A stretch of DNA of 43,185 nt from JBDSRX01 sp047445235. Its GTDB lineage: Bacteria > Patescibacteriota > Dojkabacteria > J137. Where the stretch lies: NCBI GenBank assembly GCA_047445235.1, contig JBLGEO010000085.1:1-43185 (forward strand), given 5' to 3'. Made by a program: the position numbers and the translations under genes. How positions within the stretch are numbered: position 1 is the first letter of the stretch; the number at the start of each line of letters is the position of its first letter. A model generated the notes under the pieces. The model was not told where the DNA came from. It did not search any database and saw nothing but the letters and a program-made list of their open reading frames with translations. Shown here piece by piece: positions 14,474 through 21,733 of this stretch.

Positions 14474-15403
14474 TTAATTTGCGTTTTTAATGTTTGCTTT
14501 TACAGTTTGTACAGAATGTTCAAAAGCTTTTCTTTCCATTTCGTTTAGTGGGACTTCACCTACAATCCTAAAACCATCAGAGTTTAGCATTACAGGTACT
14601 CCAATTGAGACGTCTTTAACACCATATTCTCCGTTAAGCATTACACTTAAGGGATAAATCTTATTCTCATTTCTAATAATGGATTTACATATAGATGCTA
14701 CAGCGTTTCCAATTCCGTAATAAGTTGCTTTTTTACCTTTAATAATTTCGTAAGCAGTGTTTCTTACTTTCTCTGCTATGTCAGTATAGTACTGAGTGTT
14801 TAATTTAACAAATGACTCTAAAGGCATATTTGCAATATTTCCTGAGCTCAGAACTGGAAAAGAAGTGTCTCCATGTTCTCCCATAATATAAGCGTGTACA
14901 TTGTTTGCATTTACATGCGCTTCTTTTGCAATAGCTCCCTTAACTCTAGAAGTATCTAGGATTGTTCCACTTCCAAACACTTGGCTTGGTGGAAGTCCAG
15001 ATTCTTTTACAGCGATGTAGGCTAATACATCTACTGGATTTGTAACCATGCAAATATAAACATTCTTTTTTGTTGCCTTTATTTTAGAAACAACATCTCG
15101 AATAATCTTTGCATTAATTCCTAGTAGTTCTGTTCGAGTTTGCCCTTCCTTTTGTGCAGCTCCACAAGTAATTACAACGATATCTCCATCTTCAATATCT
15201 TTATAATCTGCGTATTTAATACTAACTCCATTTGTAAAGTTAGATGCATCTACCATGTCTAAAACTTGTGCCTTTGCCATTTCTTCTGCAATGTCGAGAA
15301 CTAGAATTTCGTGAGCAATTTCTTGATTCAAGATAGAATAAGCTATAGAAGCACCAACATTTCCTGCTCCGATAACTACAACGCGACCTGATGGGTTTGA
15401 CAT
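14474..15403 (-). CDS. ldh: L-lactate dehydrogenase
   Basis: The enzyme reduces pyruvate to L-lactate and regenerates NAD+, which makes it the fermentative end of this glycolytic set. The Rossmann loop GAGNVGAS (12-19), D37 for NAD specificity, the catalytic H177 in GEHGDT and D150/R153 in LDTSR are present. Specificity is set at the mobile loop: GAAQKEGQTR carries Gln (Q84), the lactate-type residue, where malate dehydrogenases have Arg. At 309 residues it has normal family length. The start ATG at 15401-15403 has an AT-only leader. It lies 21 bases after the serine-hydrolase gene and 21 before the lpd-like gene, inside an operon headed by tpi and fba. Confidence 0.96.
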   Translation of the reverse strand: MSNPSGRVVVIGAGNVGASIAYSILNQEIAHEILVLDIAEEMAKAQVLDMVDASNFTNGVSIKYADYKDIEDGDIVVITCGAAQKEGQTRTELLGINAKIIRDVVSKIKATKKNVYICMVTNPVDVLAYIAVKESGLPPSQVFGSGTILDTSRVKGAIAKEAHVNANNVHAYIMGEHGDTSFPVLSSGNIANMPLESFVKLNTQYYTDIAEKVRNTAYEIIKGKKATYYGIGNAVASICKSIIRNENKIYPLSVMLNGEYGVKDVSIGVPVMLNSDGFRIVGEVPLNEMERKAFEHSVQTVKANIKNAN

Positions 15404-15424
15404 AAAAATAATAAAAAAATTAGG

Positions 15425-16594
15425 TTAATTATCTAAAAAACTATAAACAATTTTGGATAGGCCCTCTAAGTTATCACGCCCACTATCCCAATCAATATCT
15501 TTATCCATAACAATCATAATGTAGTTGGTGTTTTTACCATAAACTATTGCAGAATCACAGTAGTTAATATCGTTATCTGTCCAGAGATTTCCGATTTTAT
15601 TTGCAAATTGTATTCCATCTGGTAATCCTAACCCAATACCTTGCCTATTCCATTCTAAAGCATTTTCCATCAGATTAATTAGATAGTCTCTGGATTTAAC
15701 TGACACTGTTCTTGCGTTGTAAAGATCGTCAAATAGTTTTCCTAACATTTCTGCTGTACCAATATGTGGATTCAAGAATAGTGGATTTACTCCAAGTTCG
15801 TTCACTGTTCGGGGATTAACTGCCTCGTAAGAACCTCCTAAAAATTTATCCATATGATACCAAGCAGTGTTATTACTATCCTCAATTAATCTTTCAAGAT
15901 AAGTATGGATTGGAACCTGTGTTCCAGCTGGTAGTTCACCTAATTCGTCATCTGTTGAGAATTTAACGTCATCTTGTATAGGGTAAGTAGTGTCGAGAGT
16001 ATATTTACCAGCATCAATATCCCTTAAGATAAGTATGGCCATTGTCATTTTTGCCATACTAGCAGGTGGAAATATTACAGAATTATTTATTCCTGTAACA
16101 GTATTTCTACCTAAGTCTTTTATCCAAATACCATACTTATCGAATAGTCCATTAACATTTAAATAAGAGATAAGTTCCCTCTTCATTGCGTCGAAGTCAA
16201 CATCGTTATAAGCAACAGTAATTGTAGTTTCAATAGAAGAACTTCCATTAGTAAATTCAATAACATAATCTCCGTCATCAAATTTCTCTGGGGAGATTAC
16301 TAGCGAATTATCGTTATATTTAATAAAAGAAGGAAGTTTGGCAATATTCAAAAAGTATCCTGTGGGAATTTGAATTGTTTTACTCTCGCCAACTAAGACT
16401 TTTACATCTGGTTCTACTGGTGAACTAACTAGAATAGTACTCTCAAAAACACTAGGGAGCAGAGTACTAACATAGTTTGTTCTTACTATATAGAACAGTA
16501 GGGTAAAGATAGCAACAAGGAAACACATGAACAAAAGAATAACTAAGCAGCCAAATCTTAGTTTATTCTTTTTAATGCTCCTCCATAAATTCAT
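15425..16594 (-). CDS. Membrane-anchored class A beta-lactamase-like / penicillin-recognising serine hydrolase
   Basis: The 389-residue protein has an N-terminal membrane helix (about 16-36), an unrecognised beta-rich stretch (50-135) and a serine-hydrolase domain with the three hallmark motifs: S179-M-A-K182 (SxxK), S240-N-N242 (SxN) and K333-I-G335 in the KTG position. The fold is that of class A beta-lactamases and D-Ala-D-Ala carboxypeptidases (PF13354). An anchored form more likely works on peptidoglycan or another surface substrate than as secreted drug resistance. I see no clear Omega-loop ExxxN. It is joined to fba by a TAATG overlap, an odd partnership with a glycolytic enzyme. Confidence 0.88.
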   Translation of the reverse strand: MNLWRSIKKNKLRFGCLVILLFMCFLVAIFTLLFYIVRTNYVSTLLPSVFESTILVSSPVEPDVKVLVGESKTIQIPTGYFLNIAKLPSFIKYNDNSLVISPEKFDDGDYVIEFTNGSSSIETTITVAYNDVDFDAMKRELISYLNVNGLFDKYGIWIKDLGRNTVTGINNSVIFPPASMAKMTMAILILRDIDAGKYTLDTTYPIQDDVKFSTDDELGELPAGTQVPIHTYLERLIEDSNNTAWYHMDKFLGGSYEAVNPRTVNELGVNPLFLNPHIGTAEMLGKLFDDLYNARTVSVKSRDYLINLMENALEWNRQGIGLGLPDGIQFANKIGNLWTDNDINYCDSAIVYGKNTNYIMIVMDKDIDWDSGRDNLEGLSKIVYSFLDN

Positions 16595-17664
16595 TATGCA
16601 AGTGTTATTTCTTTTGCAAGGTAAACATCCTGAACAGCGTTTAATAGTTTAACTCCTTCTTCGAAAGGTTTTTGGAAAGCTTTTCTTCCTAAAATTAATC
16701 CAGAACCACCAGCTCTTTTGTTTATAACTGCAGTTTCGATTGCTTCTTGTAAATCATTTTCTCCACTAGCTCCACCGGAGTTGATTAATGGAATCTTTCC
16801 AAGATAACAGTTAGCCACTTGGTATTTTGCAAGGTCAATAGGATTTTCTGTTGAAAGTTCAGAGTACATTTTGTCATCTAGTTTTCCATAGCTAGAGTTT
16901 CCAGTATTTAATGCTTTAAACCCACCATTATTTGTTGGAAGTTTTTGTTTAATAATATCAGCTTCTATAGTTACTCCAATGTGATTAGCTTGTCCTGTTA
17001 AATCTGCAGCAGTGTGGTAATCAACTCCATCAACTTTGAAAGCACTATTTCTTGTATAGCACCATAGAATTGTAAACATCCCTAATTCGTGAGCTTTAGC
17101 AAATTTTTTAGAAACTTCTTGAATTTGTCTTGTAGACTCTTCGGATCCAAAATATATAGTTGCACCAACTCCAGCAGCACCCATGTCAAAAGCTTGCTGT
17201 ACTGATCCAAACATAACTTCATCAAATTTATTTGGATAAGTTAATAATTCGTTGTGATTTAATTTAACAATAAAAGGAATCTTATCTGCATATTTCTTAG
17301 AAACTAATCCTAGAGCGCCTAAAGTAGATGTAACTGCGCTATTTCCAGCTTCAACAGCCAATTTGACAATATTTTCTGGGTCAAAATACATTGGGTTTTT
17401 TGCAAAAGATGCTCCTGCAGAATGCTCAATTCCTTGATCCACTGGGAAAATAGAAAGATAACCAGTGTTTGCTAATCTTCCAGCACCATAAAGTCTTTTT
17501 AAACTTGCAAGAACTTCGGGTTTTCTATCCGAAAAAGCCATAACTTCATCAACCCAATTTGCATTTGGAGTATAAAATTTCTGTCCAGCAAAAGTTGGAG
17601 ATTTATAGTTTAGTAAAGCTTCTGCTTTATCTCCTAAAACTGTTTGTATTTCACTAAATGTCAT
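16594..17664 (-). CDS. fbaB: Class I fructose-bisphosphate aldolase (FbaB/DhnA type)
   Basis: The enzyme cleaves fructose-1,6-bisphosphate to the two triose phosphates through a Schiff base. The sequence follows E. coli FbaB: LSIFPVDQGIEHSAG near residue 70, FIVKLNHNELL in the middle, ILWCYTRN, and ADIIKQKLP with the Schiff-base lysine region, ending in a phosphate-binding SGLILGRKAF. I prefer the ATG at 17662-17664 (356 residues) over an upstream TTG at 17670. It follows tpi by 34 bases, and its stop overlaps the next gene's start. No class II enzyme is seen in the window. Confidence 0.96.
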   Translation of the reverse strand: MTFSEIQTVLGDKAEALLNYKSPTFAGQKFYTPNANWVDEVMAFSDRKPEVLASLKRLYGAGRLANTGYLSIFPVDQGIEHSAGASFAKNPMYFDPENIVKLAVEAGNSAVTSTLGALGLVSKKYADKIPFIVKLNHNELLTYPNKFDEVMFGSVQQAFDMGAAGVGATIYFGSEESTRQIQEVSKKFAKAHELGMFTILWCYTRNSAFKVDGVDYHTAADLTGQANHIGVTIEADIIKQKLPTNNGGFKALNTGNSSYGKLDDKMYSELSTENPIDLAKYQVANCYLGKIPLINSGGASGENDLQEAIETAVINKRAGGSGLILGRKAFQKPFEEGVKLLNAVQDVYLAKEITLA

Positions 17665-17698
17665 AAACAATTATTAATAACTATTTAAATTAAGTATA

Positions 17699-18361
17699 TC
17701 AGCTAACAAATGGTTCGGCTAATTCTTTAGCCTTAGCAACATGATCCTCTGCCTTAACAAATGCAGAAGCTAACAAAACTCCATCAGCTCCAAGCTCTAA
17801 AGATTTTGCTACATCTTCTTTTGTAGAAACTCCGGCACCGATAAATACTTTTGTTTTTCCTTTTGTAGCAGCAATAAATGCGCTAACAGCTTCTGGTCTT
17901 GTTGTAACAGAAACTCCAGATCCAATTAAATCTTTAGGTTCGAAAGCAATTCCAAATGGAGTCGCTTCTAGAACTTTTGTGGCTTCTTCAACATTCTCGC
18001 AGCAAACAACCAATTGAACTCCTTTTGCCTGAATTGCTTTAATATCTTCTACAATCGAATCACTCCAAACTCTATGCTCGCTATGATTATATAAAGATGT
18101 AGAAATCCCATGAGCTATTAGATTTTCAGGTGTTGCCCAACCAGTACTACTTCCAGTAGATTTATTATCAACATGCTGAGAAATTATGTTTAAAGTTGAA
18201 TGAGTATTTTTTTCGTGAACTAAATCTAACATTGAAGGTGCGCAAACAATCTTCTGTGCAAGTTCAGGATTTGTCTCGCTTAACTTAACAACAGCATCTA
18301 AAAGCTTTCCAGCATTGTCTCCTGTAGCTTCTGCGTACGTTTTGAAATTAAGAATTAACAT
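17699..18361 (-). CDS. tpiA: Triosephosphate isomerase, archaeal-type short form
   Basis: The enzyme interconverts dihydroxyacetone phosphate and glyceraldehyde-3-phosphate. The frame stays open 24 codons upstream, but ATG 18359-18361 starts exactly at the conserved beta-1 strand (MLILNFKTYAEATG), giving 220 residues. Bacterial and eukaryotic enzymes are about 250. The catalytic residues are K7, H93 in YNHSEHR and E141 in FEPKDLIGSG. The short length, NFKTYxEATG start and EPxxLIGSG loop resemble the tetrameric archaeal enzymes rather than the usual bacterial one. It is the first gene of the minus-strand tpi-fba operon, behind a spacer rich in possible RNA structure. Confidence 0.94.
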   Translation of the reverse strand: MLILNFKTYAEATGDNAGKLLDAVVKLSETNPELAQKIVCAPSMLDLVHEKNTHSTLNIISQHVDNKSTGSSTGWATPENLIAHGISTSLYNHSEHRVWSDSIVEDIKAIQAKGVQLVVCCENVEEATKVLEATPFGIAFEPKDLIGSGVSVTTRPEAVSAFIAATKGKTKVFIGAGVSTKEDVAKSLELGADGVLLASAFVKAEDHVAKAKELAEPFVS

Positions 18362-18390
18362 AGAATAAAAATAATAAATTAAAATTCTTT

Positions 18391-18544
18391 TATGACACGT
18401 CTCTAAGCTTAACACGCCTCTAGGCCGTTTCAAAGATGCACAACGAGCATGAAATGCGAGGACATGCAGATTTGCACCTACTTGGGTAACAGCCTACTCA
18501 GAAAATTTCCTGTTTCTAAGGAATGATAACAGATCTCTTGTGAA
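18391..18544. other. Structured intergenic element upstream of tpiA (possible ncRNA or leader)
   Basis: This spacer between the divergent tpiA and 18545 genes is visibly richer in G+C than other spacers here. Nested complementary segments can fold: TAGGC (18421-18425) with GCCTA (18492-18496); inside it TGCA (18437-18440) with TGCA (18473-18476); and GCATG (18447-18451) with CATGC (18463-18467). Next to these are an ACGCC/GG(C)CGT hairpin (18413-18429) and a TTCCT/AGGAA hairpin (18507-18523). A near-repeat ACACGTCTCTA / ACACGCCTCTA (18395-18405, 18411-18421) is also present. It fits no RNA family I know, and the transcribed strand is undetermined. It could be a 5' leader of tpiA, a free small RNA, or merely regulatory DNA. 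Confidence 0.3.
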
Positions 18545-19327
18545 ATGTTGATGAAGTTTGCTAGAATCCTTGATATGTCTACCACAAAACTATTAGCAAA
18601 GTACTCAATCCATCCAACCTTACTATTTGCATTATTAATAATATTGTTTCATCTTCATGGAAATACTGTGGAAGATAAAAGTTACGATTTTATAAAAAAA
18701 TTTCTCGATTTTCCTGAAAATAACTCCCAATCAGACTGCGAAACCATTTCCTTAGGCATCCAAAATGATCACCAAGAAGCTCTTGTGCAAATGGAGAATT
18801 CTAGAGCGGTAGTAGTATTTACCGAGTTGGACCATGCTATCTATCTAGACCCTAAGGTGAAGATTGACTATTTGGCTCAATTATTAAGAAAAACTTTAAA
18901 TGACAATGGTGCTGCTTTTAATTGTTATTTTGGTGCGTATACATACAATATGAGGTTTACTCCCTACCTACAGTTTATAAACTTAACAGATAACTCAATT
19001 TATTTGAAATACTTTTATCATCAAGTTCAATTCGTTTTAACGCTCTCAATTGATTCTGAGAGTAATTTGGAACTGCAGAATATTTCAATTGTCGCCCCTA
19101 ATAACAAAGAAGTAAAAATGTACTCAAAGTTCACACTAGATATGAATAGCGACGAACTTAACTTCTTGGATGTTACTAATCTTATAGGAGCTGAGGGGCA
19201 GGAAGCACTTGAGTATATTAAAAGCCAAGTAAAAATATTTAGTTCTTTACCAAAATTTTTGGAAGGAGTAGGAATTTCAGAAGAAACACAAGAATTAATA
19301 AGTGACGTTCATTTACAGTTAAAATAA
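18545..19327 (+). CDS. Membrane-anchored hypothetical protein, first of a tandem pair
   Basis: No family was recognised. A short cytoplasmic N-terminus and one hydrophobic helix (about 25-36) are followed by a ~220-residue domain predicted to lie outside the membrane. Two conserved cysteine positions (SDCETI and FNCYFG) and a C-terminal segment ending GISEETQELISDVHLQLK match the next gene in order and spacing, so the two are paralogs. ATG 18545 is the first start; ATG 18575 (MSTTKLL) is an equally good one directly before the membrane helix. The stop lies 3 bases before the next gene. Confidence 0.75.
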   Translation: MLMKFARILDMSTTKLLAKYSIHPTLLFALLIILFHLHGNTVEDKSYDFIKKFLDFPENNSQSDCETISLGIQNDHQEALVQMENSRAVVVFTELDHAIYLDPKVKIDYLAQLLRKTLNDNGAAFNCYFGAYTYNMRFTPYLQFINLTDNSIYLKYFYHQVQFVLTLSIDSESNLELQNISIVAPNNKEVKMYSKFTLDMNSDELNFLDVTNLIGAEGQEALEYIKSQVKIFSSLPKFLEGVGISEETQELISDVHLQLK

Positions 19328-19330
19328 ATA

Positions 19331-20149
19331 ATGAAGGCTTTTGAAGATATAAATAGAAAAAAGATTGTTGGTGTACCTGGCTTGGTTATCTTCTTGATTA
19401 TCCTTCTGATTATTTCTCAAACACCTAGTGAAGAGAACGAGGCTAAGTTAAATTTAATAAGAGAACTGCTAGCTTTCACTCAACAAAATGAATATCCAGA
19501 TTGCCAGATAATTGACCTATATGCACCAATCAAAGAAAGGCAAAGAGATAATGATAACTTGTATTTGGAACCATCTCATATTGTTAGATATACAAACCAG
19601 TATGGTCGAGAGGAGCATATTGGAAAAGGCATTATGATTGATAAATTAAATATTGCGAGATTAGTAGACTATTTAATTACAACACCAGGAGCAGGTTTAG
19701 ATTGTAGTATTGGGGATGGAACTGTTAGAGGTGCAAACTGGATTGAAGTACAAACAATGGTTTATTCTAAACAATATTTAAGTTTGTCTTTTTTAACTAA
19801 AGGAAGACCATACGCTTTAAGTCTATTCTATACTGAAGAAAATGGTATTAAATTAGACCATATAGATCTTTATGGTGAGAATGGCGGATTTGTAATTAAG
19901 GTAAAAGAACAAGACTCAGAAGTTGTACAGGCAGTGGTTACAGAAGGAACAAATGTTGTTGAACTCTCTTTAAATCAACTATTAAATGGAGATTTTTCAT
20001 CAGTTTGGGGAGAGTATACTCAATTACAATTAAACGCAGTAAAAGATTACGTTAATAAATATACCGATATTATAAAACTTGTCGAGAAGCTGGGTTTTTC
20101 TTCAGAAACTAAAGAAATCTTCAGAGATTTTCAGACACTAGTTAAATAA
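19331..20149 (+). CDS. Membrane-anchored hypothetical protein, second of a tandem pair
   Basis: This 272-residue paralog of the preceding gene has a membrane helix at about 17-30, then the shared layout: PDCQII, a long beta-rich centre, LDCSIG for the second cysteine, and a C-terminal helix with LGFSSETKEIFRDFQTLVK. The identical placement of two cysteines suggests a disulfide in an extracytoplasmic domain. Identity is low overall, so the duplication is old or selection is weak. The gene follows its sister by 3 bases, and its 3' end overlaps the convergent GIY-YIG gene by 12 bases. The function is unknown. Confidence 0.78.
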   Translation: MKAFEDINRKKIVGVPGLVIFLIILLIISQTPSEENEAKLNLIRELLAFTQQNEYPDCQIIDLYAPIKERQRDNDNLYLEPSHIVRYTNQYGREEHIGKGIMIDKLNIARLVDYLITTPGAGLDCSIGDGTVRGANWIEVQTMVYSKQYLSLSFLTKGRPYALSLFYTEENGIKLDHIDLYGENGGFVIKVKEQDSEVVQAVVTEGTNVVELSLNQLLNGDFSSVWGEYTQLQLNAVKDYVNKYTDIIKLVEKLGFSSETKEIFRDFQTLVK

Positions 20150-20395
20150 CTTCTCCTTATCTCCTCTTTTCAAATTCTTAATCCTAGCCTCTTCTTTAAA
20201 TGCATCTATCTTATTATCAAAAACTTTTGTATAAACAAGTTCAAACGGCATATTTGCTCTTACATATTTAGAACCTTTGCCAGATCTATGGACTTCTAGT
20301 CTTTTTTCTAAATCTTTTGCAACACCACAGTAAAAGGCTCCGTTGGAGCATTTCAAAATATATACTGTGTAAGGCGTATTAAGCTTTGAGTTCAT
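20138..20395 (-). CDS. GIY-YIG domain nuclease-like protein
   Basis: This is a stand-alone GIY-YIG domain of 85 residues. TVYILKC and AFYCGVAKDLEKRL form the GIY and YIG strands. The arginine of the RL helix and the glutamate in KEEARIKNLKRGDKEKL complete the active-site pattern. It belongs to the UPF0213/YhbQ-type group, whose members may nick DNA; the biological role is uncertain. I chose ATG 20393-20395, although a TTG lies two codons upstream. The start lies inside the obg gene (17-base overlap), so the two are translated in tandem. Confidence 0.88.
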   Translation of the reverse strand: MNSKLNTPYTVYILKCSNGAFYCGVAKDLEKRLEVHRSGKGSKYVRANMPFELVYTKVFDNKIDAFKEEARIKNLKRGDKEKLFN

Positions 20396-21329
20396 CTGCA
20401 AAAACCTTTTTAAGATTTTCTAATGAATCTAAATCGTAAGAAGATGCCGTAACGACATTTTTATTAATTTTCTTTAGTTCTTTTACTTTTTCTTTCTTAA
20501 TCTTTTCATCTACTAAATCAGTCTTTGTAAGAATAAGAATTTCTGGTTTATCTGCTAATCCATCACCAATGTTCACCAACTCATCTCGAATTGTTTTATA
20601 AGCCAAAGCTAAGTCTGGGTTTTCAACAGAAATTAAATGAGCAACTAATCTAGCAGATCTTGTATGTTTAACAAATTTTGTACCAACACCTTTTCCTTCT
20701 GCTGTACCTTCAATAAGTCCAGGTAAGTCCATAAGTGTTACTTTATCCATCCTACCTTGCTGTGGAAGTAAAGTAGTAAAGGGGTAAGCTCCAATTTTAG
20801 CTTCTGCGTTTGTTAGCTCGTTTAAAATTGTAGATTTACCAGCATTTGGTAATCCGATAAAAATAATATCACTGTATAGTTCTAGAACTAATTTAGGATG
20901 CATCTCTTGCCCAGGTTTTCCTTCACCAGATTTATAAAGATCTTTTCCGTGAGCTTTTCTAAAAAATTGATTTCCTAAGCCTCCTCGTCCTCCGTTTACT
21001 ATTAATTCTCTTTGCCCATGCTTAGATATTGTATGTATTAAATTCCCTTCTTCATCATAAATCTTTGTAGTTAATGGAAGTTTAATAATAAGGTCTTCGC
21101 CATTTGCACCAGTAAGGTTATTTTTACCACCTCTTTCTCCATCTTTTGCTTTAAAAATGGTATCAAAATTAATAAATCCAAGGTCGTAAGTGTGAGTATC
21201 TCCTTCAACGTAGATATTTCCACCGTCTCCTCCGATTCCGCCACTTGGTTTTAAATCGCCACCAAAAGAAACATGACCATCGCCACCTCTTCCTGCATTA
21301 AATTGTGCTGATATTGTATCTCTAAACAT
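20379..21329 (-). CDS. obg: Obg-family GTPase
   Basis: This ribosome-associated essential GTPase acts in 50S assembly and stress signalling. The glycine-rich OBG fold covers about 1-155 (GGDGHVSFGG, GGIGGDGGNIY, NGGRGGLGNQFF). The G domain has G1 GLPNAGKST (159-167), switch I around T185-T186, G3 DLPG (201-204) and G4 TKTD (267-270). At 316 residues it ends soon after the G domain and lacks the C-terminal OCT domain found in some species. The start ATG is at 21327-21329. The PspC gene upstream is separated by a strong terminator. Confidence 0.96.
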   Translation of the reverse strand: MFRDTISAQFNAGRGGDGHVSFGGDLKPSGGIGGDGGNIYVEGDTHTYDLGFINFDTIFKAKDGERGGKNNLTGANGEDLIIKLPLTTKIYDEEGNLIHTISKHGQRELIVNGGRGGLGNQFFRKAHGKDLYKSGEGKPGQEMHPKLVLELYSDIIFIGLPNAGKSTILNELTNAEAKIGAYPFTTLLPQQGRMDKVTLMDLPGLIEGTAEGKGVGTKFVKHTRSARLVAHLISVENPDLALAYKTIRDELVNIGDGLADKPEILILTKTDLVDEKIKKEKVKELKKINKNVVTASSYDLDSLENLKKVFADELKA

Positions 21330-21351
21330 GGATTGATTATACCATTACTGG

Positions 21352-21387
21352 TCAACAAAAAGCGATTCCGCCAACGGCGGAATCGCT
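21352..21387 (-). terminator. Strong intrinsic terminator downstream of the PspC gene
   Basis: AGCGATTCCGCC (21361-21372) and GGCGGAATCGCT (21376-21387) form a perfect 12-bp stem with a 3-base loop. Read on the minus strand, it is followed by T5, so it ends the PspC transcript before obg. Confidence 0.92.
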
Positions 21388-21407
21388 TAATCTTAACCTT
21401 TAAAGAA

Positions 21408-21620
21408 TTACATTAATTTTGCTCCAGATTCTGAAGGTAGCACTACTGCTAAGATAATGTAAATAACTACAAATGATCCAAATCCAAAGATTGAACCTAG
21501 AATGAATAATAGTCTAACAATATTAGAATCAATACCGAAGTATTTTCCTAAACCACCACAAACTCCTGTTAATACTTTGTCTGTGTCGGATCTTGTTAAT
21601 TTCTTTTCAGCATCTGCCAT
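21408..21620 (-). CDS. PspC-domain membrane protein
   Basis: This 70-residue protein consists of a single PspC domain. A basic N-terminus and VLTGVCGGLGKYFGID are followed by one or two hydrophobic segments (about 32-62) ending LAVVLPSE. Stand-alone PspC proteins are small inner-membrane proteins linked to envelope stress in bacteria that have the phage-shock system. No PspA or PspB is nearby. It is monocistronic, with a strong terminator. Confidence 0.9.
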   Translation of the reverse strand: MADAEKKLTRSDTDKVLTGVCGGLGKYFGIDSNIVRLLFILGSIFGFGSFVVIYIILAVVLPSESGAKLM

Positions 21621-21733
21621 TATAAAAGATTAATAAATAATTAACTTATTATACACTATCCTTGTAAAGGATATCACTATACTTGACATTCATAATATAA
21701 TTAAAAGGTATTTTAATTAATTTTTCCTGATTT

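Noticed and set aside
14474..15403. Malate dehydrogenase assignment
   Set aside because: The specificity loop has Gln (GAAQK) rather than Arg, which is the lactate dehydrogenase state.
18362..18433. Upstream extension of tpiA
   Set aside because: The conserved first beta strand starts at the ATG ending at 18361. The extension would read through the structured spacer and has no family counterpart.
18421..18496. tRNA, SRP RNA, 6S RNA, tmRNA or RNase P RNA in the structured spacer
   Set aside because: None of the hallmark sequences I looked for (a TTCGA T-loop with acceptor pairing, GGTCAGG/GGAAG, P4 RNase P segments, tmRNA ends) is present.
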